Positions 1 through 9,013 of a DNA stretch of 64,000 nt are shown one piece after another. The DNA is taken from NCBI RefSeq assembly GCF_006716565.1, contig NZ_VFPG01000001.1:4898001-4962000 (forward strand), in the 5' to 3' direction. The translations under genes were made by a program, and so were the position numbers. Every line of letters starts with the position of its first letter. Within the stretch, counting starts at the first letter, position 1. The notes below the pieces were generated by a model. It saw nothing but the letters and a program-made list of their open reading frames with translations. It did not search any database and was not told the DNA's origin. This stretch comes from Nocardia bhagyanarayanae (GTDB lineage Bacteria; Actinomycetota; Actinomycetes; Mycobacteriales; Mycobacteriaceae).

Positions 1-908
1 GGTCGGCGATCCACTTCTACGTTTTCCCGCCCGCCCCGATCGTGAAGTACGGCTCGGAGGAGATGAAGCGCGAGTATCTGCCCAAGCTCGCCTCGGGTGA
101 GCTGCTGATGGCGTTCGGCGTCACCGAACCCACCGCGGGCGTCGACACTTCGCGCATCAAGACCAAGGCGACCAAGGTCGACGGCGGGTGGGTGATCAAC
201 GGGCAGAAGGTGTTCATCACCAACGCCCAGAACGCGCACAAGATCCTGCTGCTGGCCCGCACCTCGCCGCGGCGCGACGACAAGCCGCTGTGGGGCATGT
301 CGCTGTTCCTGGCCGACATGGATCGCTCCAGCATCACCGTTCGCGAGATCGATAAGCTCGGCCGCGCCGCGATCGACACCAACGAACTGTTCATCGACAA
401 CCTCGAGGTGTCCGACGACCGGCTCGTCGGCGAGGTCGACAAGGGCTTCTACTACCTGCTCGACGGCCTGAATCCCGAGCGCATCGTGGTCGGCATGGAA
501 GGCGTCGGCCTCGGTCGCGCCGCGCTCGAGATCGGCGCCGAATACGCCAAGAACCGCGTGGTGTTCGACCGCCCGATCGGCCAGAACCAGGCCGTGGCAC
601 ATCCGCTGGCCGATTCGTGGATCCGTCTCGAGGCCGCCGAGGGCATGATCATGCGCGCGGCGGAACTGTTCGACGCGGGTCTGCCGTGCGGTCCCGAGGC
701 GGCCGCGGCCAAATACCTCGGTGCCGAAGCCGGTTTCGAGGCGTGTGACCGCGCGTTCTCCACGCTCGGTGGATACGCCTACGCGAAGGAGTACCACATC
801 GAGCGGCTGTGGCGGGAGGTGCGTCTGCTGCGTAATGCCCCGTTCTCCCAGGAGATGGTGCGCAACTACATCTCCCAGCAGGTGCTCGGCCTACCCCGTT
901 CCTACTAG
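1..908 (+). CDS. acyl-CoA dehydrogenase, 5' partial
   Basis: The reading frame is open from base 3, so the first 80-100 residues lie before the window; about 301 residues remain. Acyl-CoA dehydrogenase marks are visible: FGVTEPTAGVD (FAD/substrate loop), GQKVFITNAQ, and a C-terminal FAD-binding helix region with TLGGYAYAKEYHIERLWRE. It should oxidise an acyl-CoA to the enoyl-CoA using bound FAD. The C-terminus reads RNAPFSQEMVRNYI instead of the usual YEGTNEIQ, so the standard catalytic Glu motif is absent; some actinobacterial FadE-type proteins end the same way (LPRSY). Stop TAG at 906-908, 11 bases before the racemase gene, so it is part of that operon. The acyl-CoA dehydrogenase call is firm; the substrate is unknown. 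Confidence 0.9.
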   Translation, partial: SAIHFYVFPPAPIVKYGSEEMKREYLPKLASGELLMAFGVTEPTAGVDTSRIKTKATKVDGGWVINGQKVFITNAQNAHKILLLARTSPRRDDKPLWGMSLFLADMDRSSITVREIDKLGRAAIDTNELFIDNLEVSDDRLVGEVDKGFYYLLDGLNPERIVVGMEGVGLGRAALEIGAEYAKNRVVFDRPIGQNQAVAHPLADSWIRLEAAEGMIMRAAELFDAGLPCGPEAAAAKYLGAEAGFEACDRAFSTLGGYAYAKEYHIERLWREVRLLRNAPFSQEMVRNYISQQVLGLPRSY

Positions 909-919
909 GAGGAGAACCG

Positions 920-2077
920 ATGACGGGACCGTTGGCGGGTGTGCGTGTCGTCGTGCTGGCAGGCATGGGGCCGGTGCCCTATGTGTCGATGTTGCTGGCC
1001 GACATGGGCGCCGACGTCGTCCGGGTGGTGCGGCCACCGCACCGTTCGGCGCGCGAGTTGAGCCAGACCGTCGGCCTGACCGAGGAGACCGATGTGGTCA
1101 ACCGGGGTGTCGGGTCGGTGGCGGTGGATCTGAAGGTCCCCGAAGGCCGCGAAGCTGTTCTGCGCCTCGCTGATTCGGCAGACGTTTTCATCGAGGGCTA
1201 TCGGCCCGGTGTCACCGAGCGGCTGGGTCTGGGACCCGAGGTCGCCACCGTACGCAACCCCCGCCTGGTCTACGTCCGGCTCACCGGCTACGGCCAGACG
1301 GGTCCCCGCGCCAAGGACGCCGGACACGACATCAACTATGTCGCCCAGTCCGGTGCCCTGCACGCCCTCGCCTCCGCAGGTGGTGCGCCGCGGCCGCCGA
1401 TCAACCTGCTCGGTGACTACGCCGGTGGCGGGGCGATCGGCGCGTTCGGCATCGCCTGCGCGCTGGTGGAGGCCGGGCGCACCGGCCGCGGACAGGTCAT
1501 CGACGCGGCGATGGTCGACGGTGTCGCCGTGTTGACGGCCAAGTTGCAGGGCTTGCGCGCCGCCGGACTGTACTCCGACGAGCCGGGAACCAACTTCCTC
1601 GACTCCGGTGCCCCGTTCTACGACACCTACCGGTGCGCCGATGGTCGGTACTTGGCGGTCGGCGCGCTCGAACCCGACTTCTACCGTGAGTTCCTGAACC
1701 GGCTCGGTGCCGACACCACCGGCTGGCCGGGGCAGGACGACCGCGAACAGTGGCCGAGACTGCGCGAACTCATCGCCGACGCGGTCTCGAAACGGACCCG
1801 CGACGAGTGGTGGCGGATTTACCAGGGCACCGATGCCTGTGTGTCACCGGTGCTCACCTTCGACGAGGCCGCCCAAGACCCACATAACGTGGAACGGGGG
1901 GTGTTCGAACGGATTTCGGGGGTACTGCACCCCGCGCCCGCGCCGCGGTTCGACCGGACCCCGGCGCGCGCACCGTCGCGCCCGCCCACCGGACTCGGCG
2001 ACCTCGACGACATCCTGCTGCGGTGGGCGACCGCCACCGTTCCCACCGGCGCCGACGCGGTGTCGATCAGCGAATGA
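920..2077 (+). CDS. alpha-methylacyl-CoA racemase (CaiB/BaiF family)
   Basis: 385 residues. Start ATG with the Shine-Dalgarno AGGAGGAG 8 bases upstream. Family III CoA-transferase fold, but the active-site pattern is that of alpha-methylacyl-CoA racemase: [11 protein letters not shown] carries His136 and [10 protein letters not shown] carries Asp166, the same 30-residue spacing as His126/Asp156 in the mycobacterial enzyme. It would interconvert 2R- and 2S-methylacyl-CoA so that a methyl-branched chain can enter beta-oxidation, which fits the acyl-CoA dehydrogenase just upstream and the crotonase just downstream. Its stop overlaps an ATG at 2074. A plain CoA-transferase is the alternative, but the His/Asp pair argues against it. 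Confidence 0.82.
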   Translation: MTGPLAGVRVVVLAGMGPVPYVSMLLADMGADVVRVVRPPHRSARELSQTVGLTEETDVVNRGVGSVAVDLKVPEGREAVLRLADSADVFIEGYRPGVTERLGLGPEVATVRNPRLVYVRLTGYGQTGPRAKDAGHDINYVAQSGALHALASAGGAPRPPINLLGDYAGGGAIGAFGIACALVEAGRTGRGQVIDAAMVDGVAVLTAKLQGLRAAGLYSDEPGTNFLDSGAPFYDTYRCADGRYLAVGALEPDFYREFLNRLGADTTGWPGQDDREQWPRLRELIADAVSKRTRDEWWRIYQGTDACVSPVLTFDEAAQDPHNVERGVFERISGVLHPAPAPRFDRTPARAPSRPPTGLGDLDDILLRWATATVPTGADAVSISE

Positions 2078-2088
2078 AAGGACAGCAA

Positions 2089-2880
2089 GTGCCCGGTTAC
2101 GAGGAGTTCTCGTCGTTGACGATCGACCGCCCCGCCGACGGCGTGCTGCGGATCGTGCTCGACGGCCCGAACCTGAATTCCGTTGGCGCCGAGGCACATC
2201 GGCACCTGGCAGACATCTGGCCGGTGATCGCGCTCGACGAATCGGTGCGCGCCGTCGTCATCCGCGGTGCGGGGGAGCGAGCCTTCTCCGCCGGGGGCAG
2301 CTTCGACCTGGTCGAGGCCATGATCGGTGACTACACCTCCCGGACACGGGTGATGAGGGAGGCACGGGACTTGGTGCGCAACATCATCGAGGTGCCTCAA
2401 CCGATCATCTCCGCGATCAACGGCCCCGCCGCGGGCGCCGGTCTGGTGGCGGCGCTGCTCGCCGACATCTCGGTGGCGGGCCGGCGCGCCAAGATCGTCG
2501 ACGGACACGTGCGCCTCGGCGTGGCGGCGGGCGATCACGCCGCGATCTGCTGGCCGCTGCTCACCTCGATGGCCAAGGCCAAGTACCACCTGCTGACCAA
2601 CGAGGTGCTCACCGGGGAGGAGGCCGAACGCATCGGCATGGTGTCGCTGTGCGTGGACGACGATCAGGTCCAGGACCGCGCCATGGAGATCGCGCAGAAG
2701 CTGGCTGCCGGCTCGCGGGCGGGTATCCAGGGAACGAAGATGGCGCTCAACGGCTGGTACCGGCAGGCCATGCCGATCTTCGACGCGTCGCTGGGCCTCG
2801 AGTTCTACCACTTCGGTGGCCCCGATGTCGTCGAGGGCGTCGGCTCACACCGCGAGAAGCGGGAGCCCAAGTTCTCATGA
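2089..2880 (+). CDS. crotonase-fold enoyl-CoA hydratase/isomerase, atypical active site
   Basis: 263 residues from GTG at 2089, chosen because AAAGGA lies 6 bases upstream; an in-frame ATG at 2074 overlapping the racemase stop is the alternative and adds five residues. Oxyanion-hole segments are present (FSAGGSFD and INGPAAGAG). Aligned by eye with rat enoyl-CoA hydratase, the two catalytic glutamates are missing: the GGGCE position reads GAGLV and the PE position reads GH. Asp149 in AAGDHA is the nearest acidic candidate. It may therefore catalyse isomerisation, hydrolysis or C-C cleavage of a CoA ester rather than simple hydration. The stop overlaps the next start (ATGA at 2877). Confidence 0.8.
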   Translation: MPGYEEFSSLTIDRPADGVLRIVLDGPNLNSVGAEAHRHLADIWPVIALDESVRAVVIRGAGERAFSAGGSFDLVEAMIGDYTSRTRVMREARDLVRNIIEVPQPIISAINGPAAGAGLVAALLADISVAGRRAKIVDGHVRLGVAAGDHAAICWPLLTSMAKAKYHLLTNEVLTGEEAERIGMVSLCVDDDQVQDRAMEIAQKLAAGSRAGIQGTKMALNGWYRQAMPIFDASLGLEFYHFGGPDVVEGVGSHREKREPKFS

Positions 2881-4052
2881 GCACCGAACCCCCGCGTGCT
2901 CCGCTGGCCGGGGTGACGGTGATCGGCCTCGAACAGGCCATCGCCGCCCCGCTGTGCACCCGGCATCTCGCCGACCTCGGCGCCAGGGTGATCAAGGTCG
3001 AGCAGCCGGGATACGGCGACTCCACCAGGCATTACGACACGGTGGTCGGCGGCCTGTCGGCGCATTTCACCTGGCTCAACCACGGCAAGGAATCGGCGGC
3101 GCTCGACCTGCGCGCCGCCGATGACCTGGTGGTCCTCGAAGGGATGTTGACCGAGGCGGATGTGCTGGTCAGCAATCTCGGTCCCGGCGCGCTGGACCGG
3201 CTCGGTCTCGGTGTCGACGAGTTGACGCGCCGGTTTCCCCGGCTGATCATCGTCGACATCTCCGGCTATGGCCGTGGCGGTCCGCTCGACCACAAACGCG
3301 CCTACGACCTGCTGATCCAGGCTGAGGCGGGTTCGTGTGCGATCACCGGCACTCCCGGACATCCGGCCAAGCCCGGTATCCCCGTGGCCGATATCGGCAC
3401 CGCGCTGTACTCGTACTCGGCGGTGCTGGCCGCGCTCTACGACCGTGAGCGCACGGGACGCGGCGCGGTCGTGCCGGTCGCGATGCTCGATGTGGTGTCG
3501 GAGATGATGGGCTTCGCGCTCAACCAGGTGCTGCACGCGGGCACGGAGCCGGTGCCGGTCGGCATAGGTTCGCCGATGATCGCCCCGTACGGCGCGTATC
3601 CGACCTCCGACGGGCAGACGGCGGTTCTCGGTACCACCAGCGATCGGGAGTGGCGGCGGATGACCGAGCTGATGGGCTGCCCAGAACTGGTCGAGGACCC
3701 GCGTTATCTGCACAACGACGACCGGGTCGCGCGTCGTGATGAGGTCGACGCGATCGTCGAACAGTGGTGCGCCACAAGAACTCTCGTTGAGATCCAGGAC
3801 GCTGCCGACAAGGCGGGTATCGGCAACGCGCGGCTCAACGGCGTGCGTGAGCTCGCCGAGCATCCCCAGCTGCGAGAACGCGGCCGGTGGCGCGAGATCG
3901 GGACTCCGTCCGGACCCGTACCGGCCTTGCTGCCGCCGGGGACGGCACGGGACTGGCTGGTGACCAACGGTTCGGTGCCCGCGCTCGGCGCGCATACCGA
4001 CGCGATCCGGGCCGAATTCGCGCCACGGGCCGCCCAGCCGAGCGAGACCTGA
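2877..4052 (+). CDS. family III CoA-transferase (CaiB/BaiF)
   Basis: 391 residues, starting in the ATGA overlap with the crotonase. The N-terminal [19 protein letters not shown] and the segment [16 protein letters not shown] are typical of the family; Asp172 in that segment matches the aspartate that forms the acyl-aspartyl anhydride in formyl-CoA transferase. It would move CoA from a donor such as succinyl-CoA or acetyl-CoA to a carboxylic acid, i.e. activation without ATP. Position inside an acyl-CoA dehydrogenase/racemase/crotonase operon suggests it activates the operon's substrate. Substrate not readable. The stop TGA (4050-4052) overlaps the ATG of the regulator gene. Confidence 0.85.
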   Translation: MSTEPPRAPLAGVTVIGLEQAIAAPLCTRHLADLGARVIKVEQPGYGDSTRHYDTVVGGLSAHFTWLNHGKESAALDLRAADDLVVLEGMLTEADVLVSNLGPGALDRLGLGVDELTRRFPRLIIVDISGYGRGGPLDHKRAYDLLIQAEAGSCAITGTPGHPAKPGIPVADIGTALYSYSAVLAALYDRERTGRGAVVPVAMLDVVSEMMGFALNQVLHAGTEPVPVGIGSPMIAPYGAYPTSDGQTAVLGTTSDREWRRMTELMGCPELVEDPRYLHNDDRVARRDEVDAIVEQWCATRTLVEIQDAADKAGIGNARLNGVRELAEHPQLRERGRWREIGTPSGPVPALLPPGTARDWLVTNGSVPALGAHTDAIRAEFAPRAAQPSET

Positions 4053-4708
4053 TGGACCTGCCGCGCGTCGCCCCGCCGACCAGCCTGAAAACCACCGCCC
4101 TACAGGAGATCCGGCGGCGGATCTTCGCGGGTGAGCTGCGTCCGGGCGACAAGATCGACCAGGACGAGATCGCGGATTCGCTGGGAATCAGCAAGCTGCC
4201 GGTGCGCGAGGCGCTGATCGCCCTCGAACTGGAGAGTATCGTCGACATGCCGCCTCGGCGTGGGGCGTTCGTCGCCCCGATGACGCGCGACGACGTGCGC
4301 GATCACTACTGGTTGCTCGGCGTGGTCTCGGGGCTGGCCGCCGCTCGCGCGGCCACCCGGATCCCCGCGGCTTCGCTCGACGCGCTCGGCCGGATCCTGG
4401 ACCGGATGACCACGGCGCCGAGCCGCGACCGCGAAACGCTGAACTTTGAATTCCATCGAACGATCAACCGCGCGAGTGGGTCCCGGCGTCTGCTCACCGA
4501 GCTCAAAGTGCTCGGCAGCGCGGGCCCGCACGGTTTCTACGAGACCCACAACGACTGGTCCGAGACCGCCGACCGCGATCACCGCGAAATCCTCGCGGCC
4601 CTGCGGGCCCGGGATGTGGCCACGGCTCGCGCCGTCACCGAGGAGCACTTCCTGCACGGTGGCGACCGGGCGGTGAACATGCTCGAATCTCGCGGCTTCT
4701 GGAAATGA
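4052..4708 (+). CDS. GntR-family regulator, FCD subfamily
   Basis: 218 residues, starting in a TGATG overlap, so co-translated with the CoA-transferase. N-terminal winged helix-turn-helix, about residues 12-75, with the typical DEIADSLGISKLPVREALI. The C-terminal FCD all-helical domain shows likely metal/ligand residues in DDVRDHYWL, NFEFHRTI, DRDHREI and TEEHFLHG. FCD regulators generally sense carboxylic acids and repress the catabolic genes they sit among. An AT palindrome lies on its stop codon, upstream of the next operon, which makes it one of two candidates in the window for the regulator of all the AT palindromes. The known FCD consensus (TNGTNNNACNA) is not obvious in those sites, so the link is inference. 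Confidence 0.87.
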   Translation: MDLPRVAPPTSLKTTALQEIRRRIFAGELRPGDKIDQDEIADSLGISKLPVREALIALELESIVDMPPRRGAFVAPMTRDDVRDHYWLLGVVSGLAAARAATRIPAASLDALGRILDRMTTAPSRDRETLNFEFHRTINRASGSRRLLTELKVLGSAGPHGFYETHNDWSETADRDHREILAALRARDVATARAVTEEHFLHGGDRAVNMLESRGFWK

Positions 4709-4723
4709 TATAATATTTTATGC
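4706..4723. promoter_or_regulatory. AT palindrome, site 1
   Basis: TGATATAATATTTTATGC; overlaps the stop of the GntR gene and lies 22 bases upstream of the dehydrogenase start at 4746. The right half matches the consensus GCATAATATATTATGC closely. Likely operator/-10 region of the 4746-7125 operon. Confidence 0.6.
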
Positions 4724-4745
4724 GTGGATTAAGGAAGGTTGGGGT

Positions 4746-5894
4746 ATGAGCCTCACAGCCGATGAGCAGCAGATGGTCGATCTGGTCGCCGACTTCGTCG
4801 ACCAGCGGGTCAAGAACCGCGTGCGCGAGTTCGAGGAAGACGATGTCTACCCCGAGGAGTTCATCGAGGAGATGAAGAAGCTCGGCTTCTTCGGTCTGCT
4901 CGCGCCCGCCGAATTCGGTGGTGTCGACGTGAGCACCGCCTGTTTCGCCGGCGTCACCGAACAACTCGCGCGCGGCTGGATGAGCCTGGCAGGCGCCATC
5001 GGTGGCCACTCGGTGATCACCTACCTGATCAAGACCTTCGGCACGCCCGAGCAGAAGTCGAAGTACCTGCCGAAGATGGCCGAGGGCGCGATCCGGGCCA
5101 CGATGGCACTGACCGAACCCGCAGGCGGCAGCGACCTTCAGGCCATGCGAACCACCGCTGTGCGCGACGGTGACCAGTGGTCCATCACCGGTTCCAAGAC
5201 CTGGATCTCCAACGCCGCTCACTCGGGACTGATCGGTCTGTTGTGTATTACCGACCGTGACGCGAAGCCCGCCCACAAGGGCATGAGTGTCATTCTGGTC
5301 GAACCCGGTGACGGGATGGTCATCTCCAAGAAGCTGCCCAAGCTCGGCTACCGCGGCGTCGAAGCCTGCGAGCTGGTGTTCGACGGCCGCAAAGTCGGCG
5401 ACGACGCCATCCTGGGCGGCGTGCCGAACCTGGGGTGGAGCCACATGATGCGCGGCCTCGAGGTCGGGCGCATCCAGGTGGCCTCGCGCGCACTCGGTGT
5501 CGGACAGGCCGCGCTCGACGCCGCCGTGCGCTACGCGCAGGAACGTGAGTCCTTCGGCAAGCCGATCTGGAAGCACCAGTCCGTCGGCAATTTGCTCGCC
5601 GACATGGCGACCAAACAGCGCGCCGCCCGCCTGCTGACCCTCGATGCCGCGCAGAAACTGGACGCGGGGGAGCGCGCCGACATGGAGGCGGGCATGGCGA
5701 AGCTGTTCGCGTCCGAGACCGCGATGCAGATCGCGCTGGATGCGATCCGCGTGCACGGCGGCTACGGCTACTCCAAGGAATACGACGTGGAGCGCTACTT
5801 CCGTGACGCGCCGCTGATGATCGTCGGTGAGGGCACCAACGAGATCCAGCGCAATGTCATTGCCGCACAGCTCATCGCCCGCAACTCGATCTGA
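4746..5894 (+). CDS. acyl-CoA dehydrogenase
   Basis: 382 residues of usual family length, with AAGGAAGG before the ATG. Complete set of motifs: MALTEPAGGSDLQA (FAD/substrate loop), ITGSKTWISNA, and GEGTNEIQRN near the C-terminus, where Glu362 is the expected catalytic base. It introduces the alpha,beta double bond in an acyl-CoA and passes electrons to ETF. It is followed 13 bases later by a thiolase, so the pair supplies the first and last steps of beta-oxidation; the hydratase and dehydrogenase steps would have to come from the upstream operon or elsewhere. First gene behind AT palindrome site 1. Confidence 0.92.
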   Translation: MSLTADEQQMVDLVADFVDQRVKNRVREFEEDDVYPEEFIEEMKKLGFFGLLAPAEFGGVDVSTACFAGVTEQLARGWMSLAGAIGGHSVITYLIKTFGTPEQKSKYLPKMAEGAIRATMALTEPAGGSDLQAMRTTAVRDGDQWSITGSKTWISNAAHSGLIGLLCITDRDAKPAHKGMSVILVEPGDGMVISKKLPKLGYRGVEACELVFDGRKVGDDAILGGVPNLGWSHMMRGLEVGRIQVASRALGVGQAALDAAVRYAQERESFGKPIWKHQSVGNLLADMATKQRAARLLTLDAAQKLDAGERADMEAGMAKLFASETAMQIALDAIRVHGGYGYSKEYDVERYFRDAPLMIVGEGTNEIQRNVIAAQLIARNSI

Positions 5895-5907
5895 TCGGAG
5901 TCGATGG

Positions 5908-7125
5908 ATGTCAACACTGCGCCGGGCCGCGATCGTCGCGCCCACCCGCACCCCCGTCGGCACTTTCGGCGGTTCCCTGCGTGACGTGCCGGTCGAGGAC
6001 CTGGGCGCCACAGTGGTGAACGCGGTGATCGAGCGCTCCGGAATCGATCCCGAACGCATCGACGATGTCGTATTCGCCCAGTCCTACGCCAACTCCGAAG
6101 TGCCGTGCGTCGGCCGCTGGCTGGCCCTGCACGCCGGACTGCCGATCACCGTGCCTGGCATGCAGCTCGACCGGCGCTGCGGTGGTGGTCTGCAGGCACT
6201 GGCCACCTCGGCGATGATGGTGCAGACCGGCGCCGCGGATGTGGTGCTGGCCGGCGGTGTCGAGTCGATGAGCCGCATCGAGTACTACTCGACCAGCACC
6301 CGCTGGGGTGCACGGGCGGGCACCGTGCAGCTGTTCGACCGGCTCGACCGGGGACGTGAACGCTCGCAGCCGGCGGCCCGGTTCGGCAAGATCTCCGGGA
6401 TGATCGAGACCGCCGAGAACCTCGCGCGGGACTACGGTTTGATGCGTGAGGAGGCCGACTCCTTCGCCGCGCGCAGCCACCAGAAGGCCGCTGAGGCCTG
6501 GGCGGAAGGCCGCTTCGCCGACGAGGTGGTTGCGGTGACCGTGCAGCAGCGCAAGGGCGATCCGGTGGTCTTCGCCGCCGACGAGGGGATCCGCCCGGAT
6601 TCCACCGCGCAGACCCTGTCGAAGCTGCGCACGATCATGCCCGGCGGCACCGTCACCGCGGGTAACTCGAGCCAGCAGAACGACGCCGCCGCAGGGCTCC
6701 TCGTCGTCGCCGAGGACCAGCTCGACGCGCTGGGCCTCGAACCGATCGGCTACCTGACCGGCTGGGCCGTCGCGGGCTGCGAGCCCTCCCGCATGGGCAT
6801 CGGCCCGGTGCCCGCCGTCGCGAAACTCGCTGCGCGCCAGGGCACCGACACCGTCTCGCTGCTCGATTCGATGGATCTCGTCGAGGTCAACGAGGCGTTC
6901 GCAGTCCAGGTCCTCGCGGTCCTGGAAGGCTGGGGCTGGCGCGAGCACGACCGGCTCAACGTCAACGGGTCCGGCATCTCGCTGGGCCACCCCATCGGCG
7001 CCACGGGGGTGCGCATGGTCACCACCCTGCTGCACGAACTGCGCCGCCGTGGCGGTGGCCGCGGGCTCGCCACCATGTGCATCGGCGGCGGCCAGGGCAT
7101 GGCCGCCACCTTCGAGACCGCCTGA
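5908..7125 (+). CDS. acetyl-CoA acyltransferase (thiolase)
   Basis: 405 residues. ATG at 5908 chosen because CGGAG lies 8 bases upstream and the family N-terminus (RRAAIVAPTRTPVGTFGG) begins here. Catalytic residues are all present: Cys91 in LDRRCGGGLQAL, His361 in GHPIGATG and Cys391 in CIGGGQG, plus VNEAF. It cleaves a 3-ketoacyl-CoA with free CoA to acetyl-CoA (or propionyl-CoA for alpha-methyl substrates). Shares an operon with the upstream acyl-CoA dehydrogenase and ends before a strong hairpin at 7145-7179. Confidence 0.93.
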   Translation: MSTLRRAAIVAPTRTPVGTFGGSLRDVPVEDLGATVVNAVIERSGIDPERIDDVVFAQSYANSEVPCVGRWLALHAGLPITVPGMQLDRRCGGGLQALATSAMMVQTGAADVVLAGGVESMSRIEYYSTSTRWGARAGTVQLFDRLDRGRERSQPAARFGKISGMIETAENLARDYGLMREEADSFAARSHQKAAEAWAEGRFADEVVAVTVQQRKGDPVVFAADEGIRPDSTAQTLSKLRTIMPGGTVTAGNSSQQNDAAAGLLVVAEDQLDALGLEPIGYLTGWAVAGCEPSRMGIGPVPAVAKLAARQGTDTVSLLDSMDLVEVNEAFAVQVLAVLEGWGWREHDRLNVNGSGISLGHPIGATGVRMVTTLLHELRRRGGGRGLATMCIGGGQGMAATFETA

Positions 7126-7144
7126 TCACCGTTCAGGCACCGAT

Positions 7145-7179
7145 TGTGCCCGGCGAATCGAACAGGCTCGCCGGGCACA
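7145..7179 (+). terminator. rho-independent-type terminator
   Basis: Perfect 12-bp inverted repeat (7145-7156 with 7168-7179, 11-base loop) followed by TCCTTT, 20 bases after the thiolase stop. Ends the 4746-7125 operon. Confidence 0.75.
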
Positions 7180-7590
7180 GTCCTTTACCTCACGATCCGA
7201 ACGAGAAACCATGAAGCAAGTCGGCACCCCGATGAAAACCGGTAAGCGATCACCATGTCCGGAGGAACCCGACATTCGGCTGGTGGTCCAATTCGCCACT
7301 ATCCGAATGGAATTCGTGGCGTGTCTGACTGCTGCGCTGGTGTTCGTCCAGGACGTGGCGCGCCGCCGCCTCTGCGACGTCACTGTCGCATGCGGGCACT
7401 ACCCAGATCTGCCCCGGCTGCCGAACGAACGCTTGTATCTTGTGCCTTGACCGGATGAAGGCCTGATCAGGCCTGAAACACGCCTAGCTCAGCCGGGCGG
7501 TGGATTCCCGACCCGGCGGCGCCGCCGCCGACCAGCCTGTTCGAATCCGAATCGCTCTAGGCGGTGCAGATTCGAACAGGCTGTTGTCGG
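7180..7590. other. 411-bp gap without a supportable gene
   Basis: An open frame at 7211-7450 (79 codons, ATG) has no clear Shine-Dalgarno sequence and no recognisable motif, so it is not called. A perfect 12-bp inverted repeat (7536-7547 with 7569-7580, 21-base loop) lies just past the stop of the minus-strand gene at 7591 and probably terminates it. The stretch TAGCTCAGCCGGGCGG near 7490 looks like a tRNA D-arm but no cloverleaf follows. Confidence 0.5.
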
Positions 7591-8988
7591 TCAGGCACGC
7601 AGTAGTGCAGCGAACTTCGTGACCGGGGTGGCGGGGTCGCCGGTGGTGATCGCCGTCAGGAGGGCTTCGCTGCGTTCGACACCCATGTCGGCGACGGTGA
7701 GGTCGCGGAACTTGGCGTCCAGATCCGCCTGAGACATCGGGTTTTCCGCGGTGCCGCGCGGGTTGTCGACGAAGACGTGCTGGTTGGTGCCGTCGCGGTA
7801 GGTGACCGTGATGTCGGCGATCCAGCGGCCCGGGTATTCGGTGTCGAGTTCGGCGTCGACCTCGATCTTCACCCGCCGCGCCATAGCGGCGACCTCGCTG
7901 CCCGCGCTGAGGTCGAGTCGGCCGGCCAGGTAATCGTGGTGGGTGCGGAAACCGTTGCCGCGGCCCAGGATCGCCAGGGCGAACTGGAACGGCAGGCTGT
8001 ACTGCAGGTGCTCGATGATTTGGGGAGCGTAGGCATTGGCGTTCTGGTTGCCGATGATCACATCACCACCGGACTGGATGCCGAGCCGAATGGATTCGAC
8101 CTCGGCGGCCCGCGCGGTCAGCTGCTGAGCGCCGTCGATGTAGGCATGGTTGATACCGCAGCAGCAGTACGGCTTGATCCACACCCGCGAGATCTCGAAC
8201 GACGCGTCGGGCGCGAAGAGCGCCGCGGCGGCTGCTTCGTCGACCGGACGGCCGACGAAGGTGCGGTAGAACCCTTTGCCGCCGCTGAGGAAGGTGGTCG
8301 GGCCGGTGATGCCGGCGGCGGCCATCTCCGCCGCGCGGATACCGTTGCGGGTGCCGATACCCGAATGCAGCCGTTTCACCGAGCCGCCCGTGGACGTGTA
8401 CTCGGTGGTGCCCGAGCTGTGGCTCATCGCGATCGACAGCGCGTGCACGGTGCGCTCGGCGTCGAAACCGCGCATCTTCGCGACCACGGCAGCGGCGCCG
8501 AAAGCCGACAGCACACCGTGCGGGTGGAAGCCGCGCTCGAGCAACTGCGGCGCGGCCAGGATGCCGATCCGGGTGTAGACCTCGTAGCCGGCGACGATGC
8601 CGGTGATCACCTCGGCCATCGAGGCGCCGAGCTCCTCGCCGACGGCGATGGCCGCCGAGACCACCGCGCTGCCGGGGTGGCTCGAGCTGGAGCGGTGGGC
8701 GTCGTCGTACTCGAAACCGTGCCCGTAGCTCGCGTTGACGAAGGCCGCGTCGGCAGCGCTCATTTCGTCACTCGACGCGGTGACGTGGGCGGTGCCCGGT
8801 GCGTGCGAGGCCTTGGTCAGCTCGAGCACGGCCCGGCTCCACGGCAGGGACGCGCAGCCGATCTGCACGGCCAGCTGGTCTTGCATCAACCGGCGAGCGC
8901 CTGCGATCGCGTCGGCGGGCAGTGAGTCGTAGTCCAGGTCGGAGACGAGCCGGGCGACGGCGGTCTCGAGTGGGGGAAGGGAAGGCAT
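7591..8988 (-). CDS. MmgE/PrpD family protein (2-methylcitrate dehydratase / aconitate decarboxylase-like)
   Basis: 465 residues. ATG at 8988 chosen over upstream codons because GAAAGG precedes it and MPSLPPLETAVARLVSDL is the family N-terminus. The family signature around residues 100-130, SYGHGFEYDDAH followed by SHPGSA, supplies the His/Asp cluster, and SVKRLHSG the conserved lysine region. Members dehydrate 2-methylcitrate, decarboxylate cis-aconitate or isomerise related dicarboxylates. It lies 25 bases downstream of an aldehyde dehydrogenase and is co-transcribed from AT site 2. Since a second MmgE/PrpD protein lies at 16716, a role in the island's own pathway rather than in general propionate metabolism is likely (inference). 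Confidence 0.83.
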   Translation of the reverse strand: MPSLPPLETAVARLVSDLDYDSLPADAIAGARRLMQDQLAVQIGCASLPWSRAVLELTKASHAPGTAHVTASSDEMSAADAAFVNASYGHGFEYDDAHRSSSSHPGSAVVSAAIAVGEELGASMAEVITGIVAGYEVYTRIGILAAPQLLERGFHPHGVLSAFGAAAVVAKMRGFDAERTVHALSIAMSHSSGTTEYTSTGGSVKRLHSGIGTRNGIRAAEMAAAGITGPTTFLSGGKGFYRTFVGRPVDEAAAAALFAPDASFEISRVWIKPYCCCGINHAYIDGAQQLTARAAEVESIRLGIQSGGDVIIGNQNANAYAPQIIEHLQYSLPFQFALAILGRGNGFRTHHDYLAGRLDLSAGSEVAAMARRVKIEVDAELDTEYPGRWIADITVTYRDGTNQHVFVDNPRGTAENPMSQADLDAKFRDLTVADMGVERSEALLTAITTGDPATPVTKFAALLRA

Positions 8989-9013
8989 GGAGAACCTTTC
9001 GGGTATGTGAACG

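Noticed and set aside
4635-6059. 474-codon open frame on the minus strand
   Set aside because: Shadow of the acyl-CoA dehydrogenase; crosses the clear promoter region with AT site 1 and has no domain.
7211-7450. 79-codon plus-strand frame after the thiolase terminator
   Set aside because: No Shine-Dalgarno, no motif, and composition unlike neighbours; kept only as a note in the gap entry.
7480-7530. tRNA-like TAGCTCAGCCGGG
   Set aside because: Only the D-arm resembles a tRNA; no anticodon arm, no T-arm TTC sequence and no acceptor stem could be paired.
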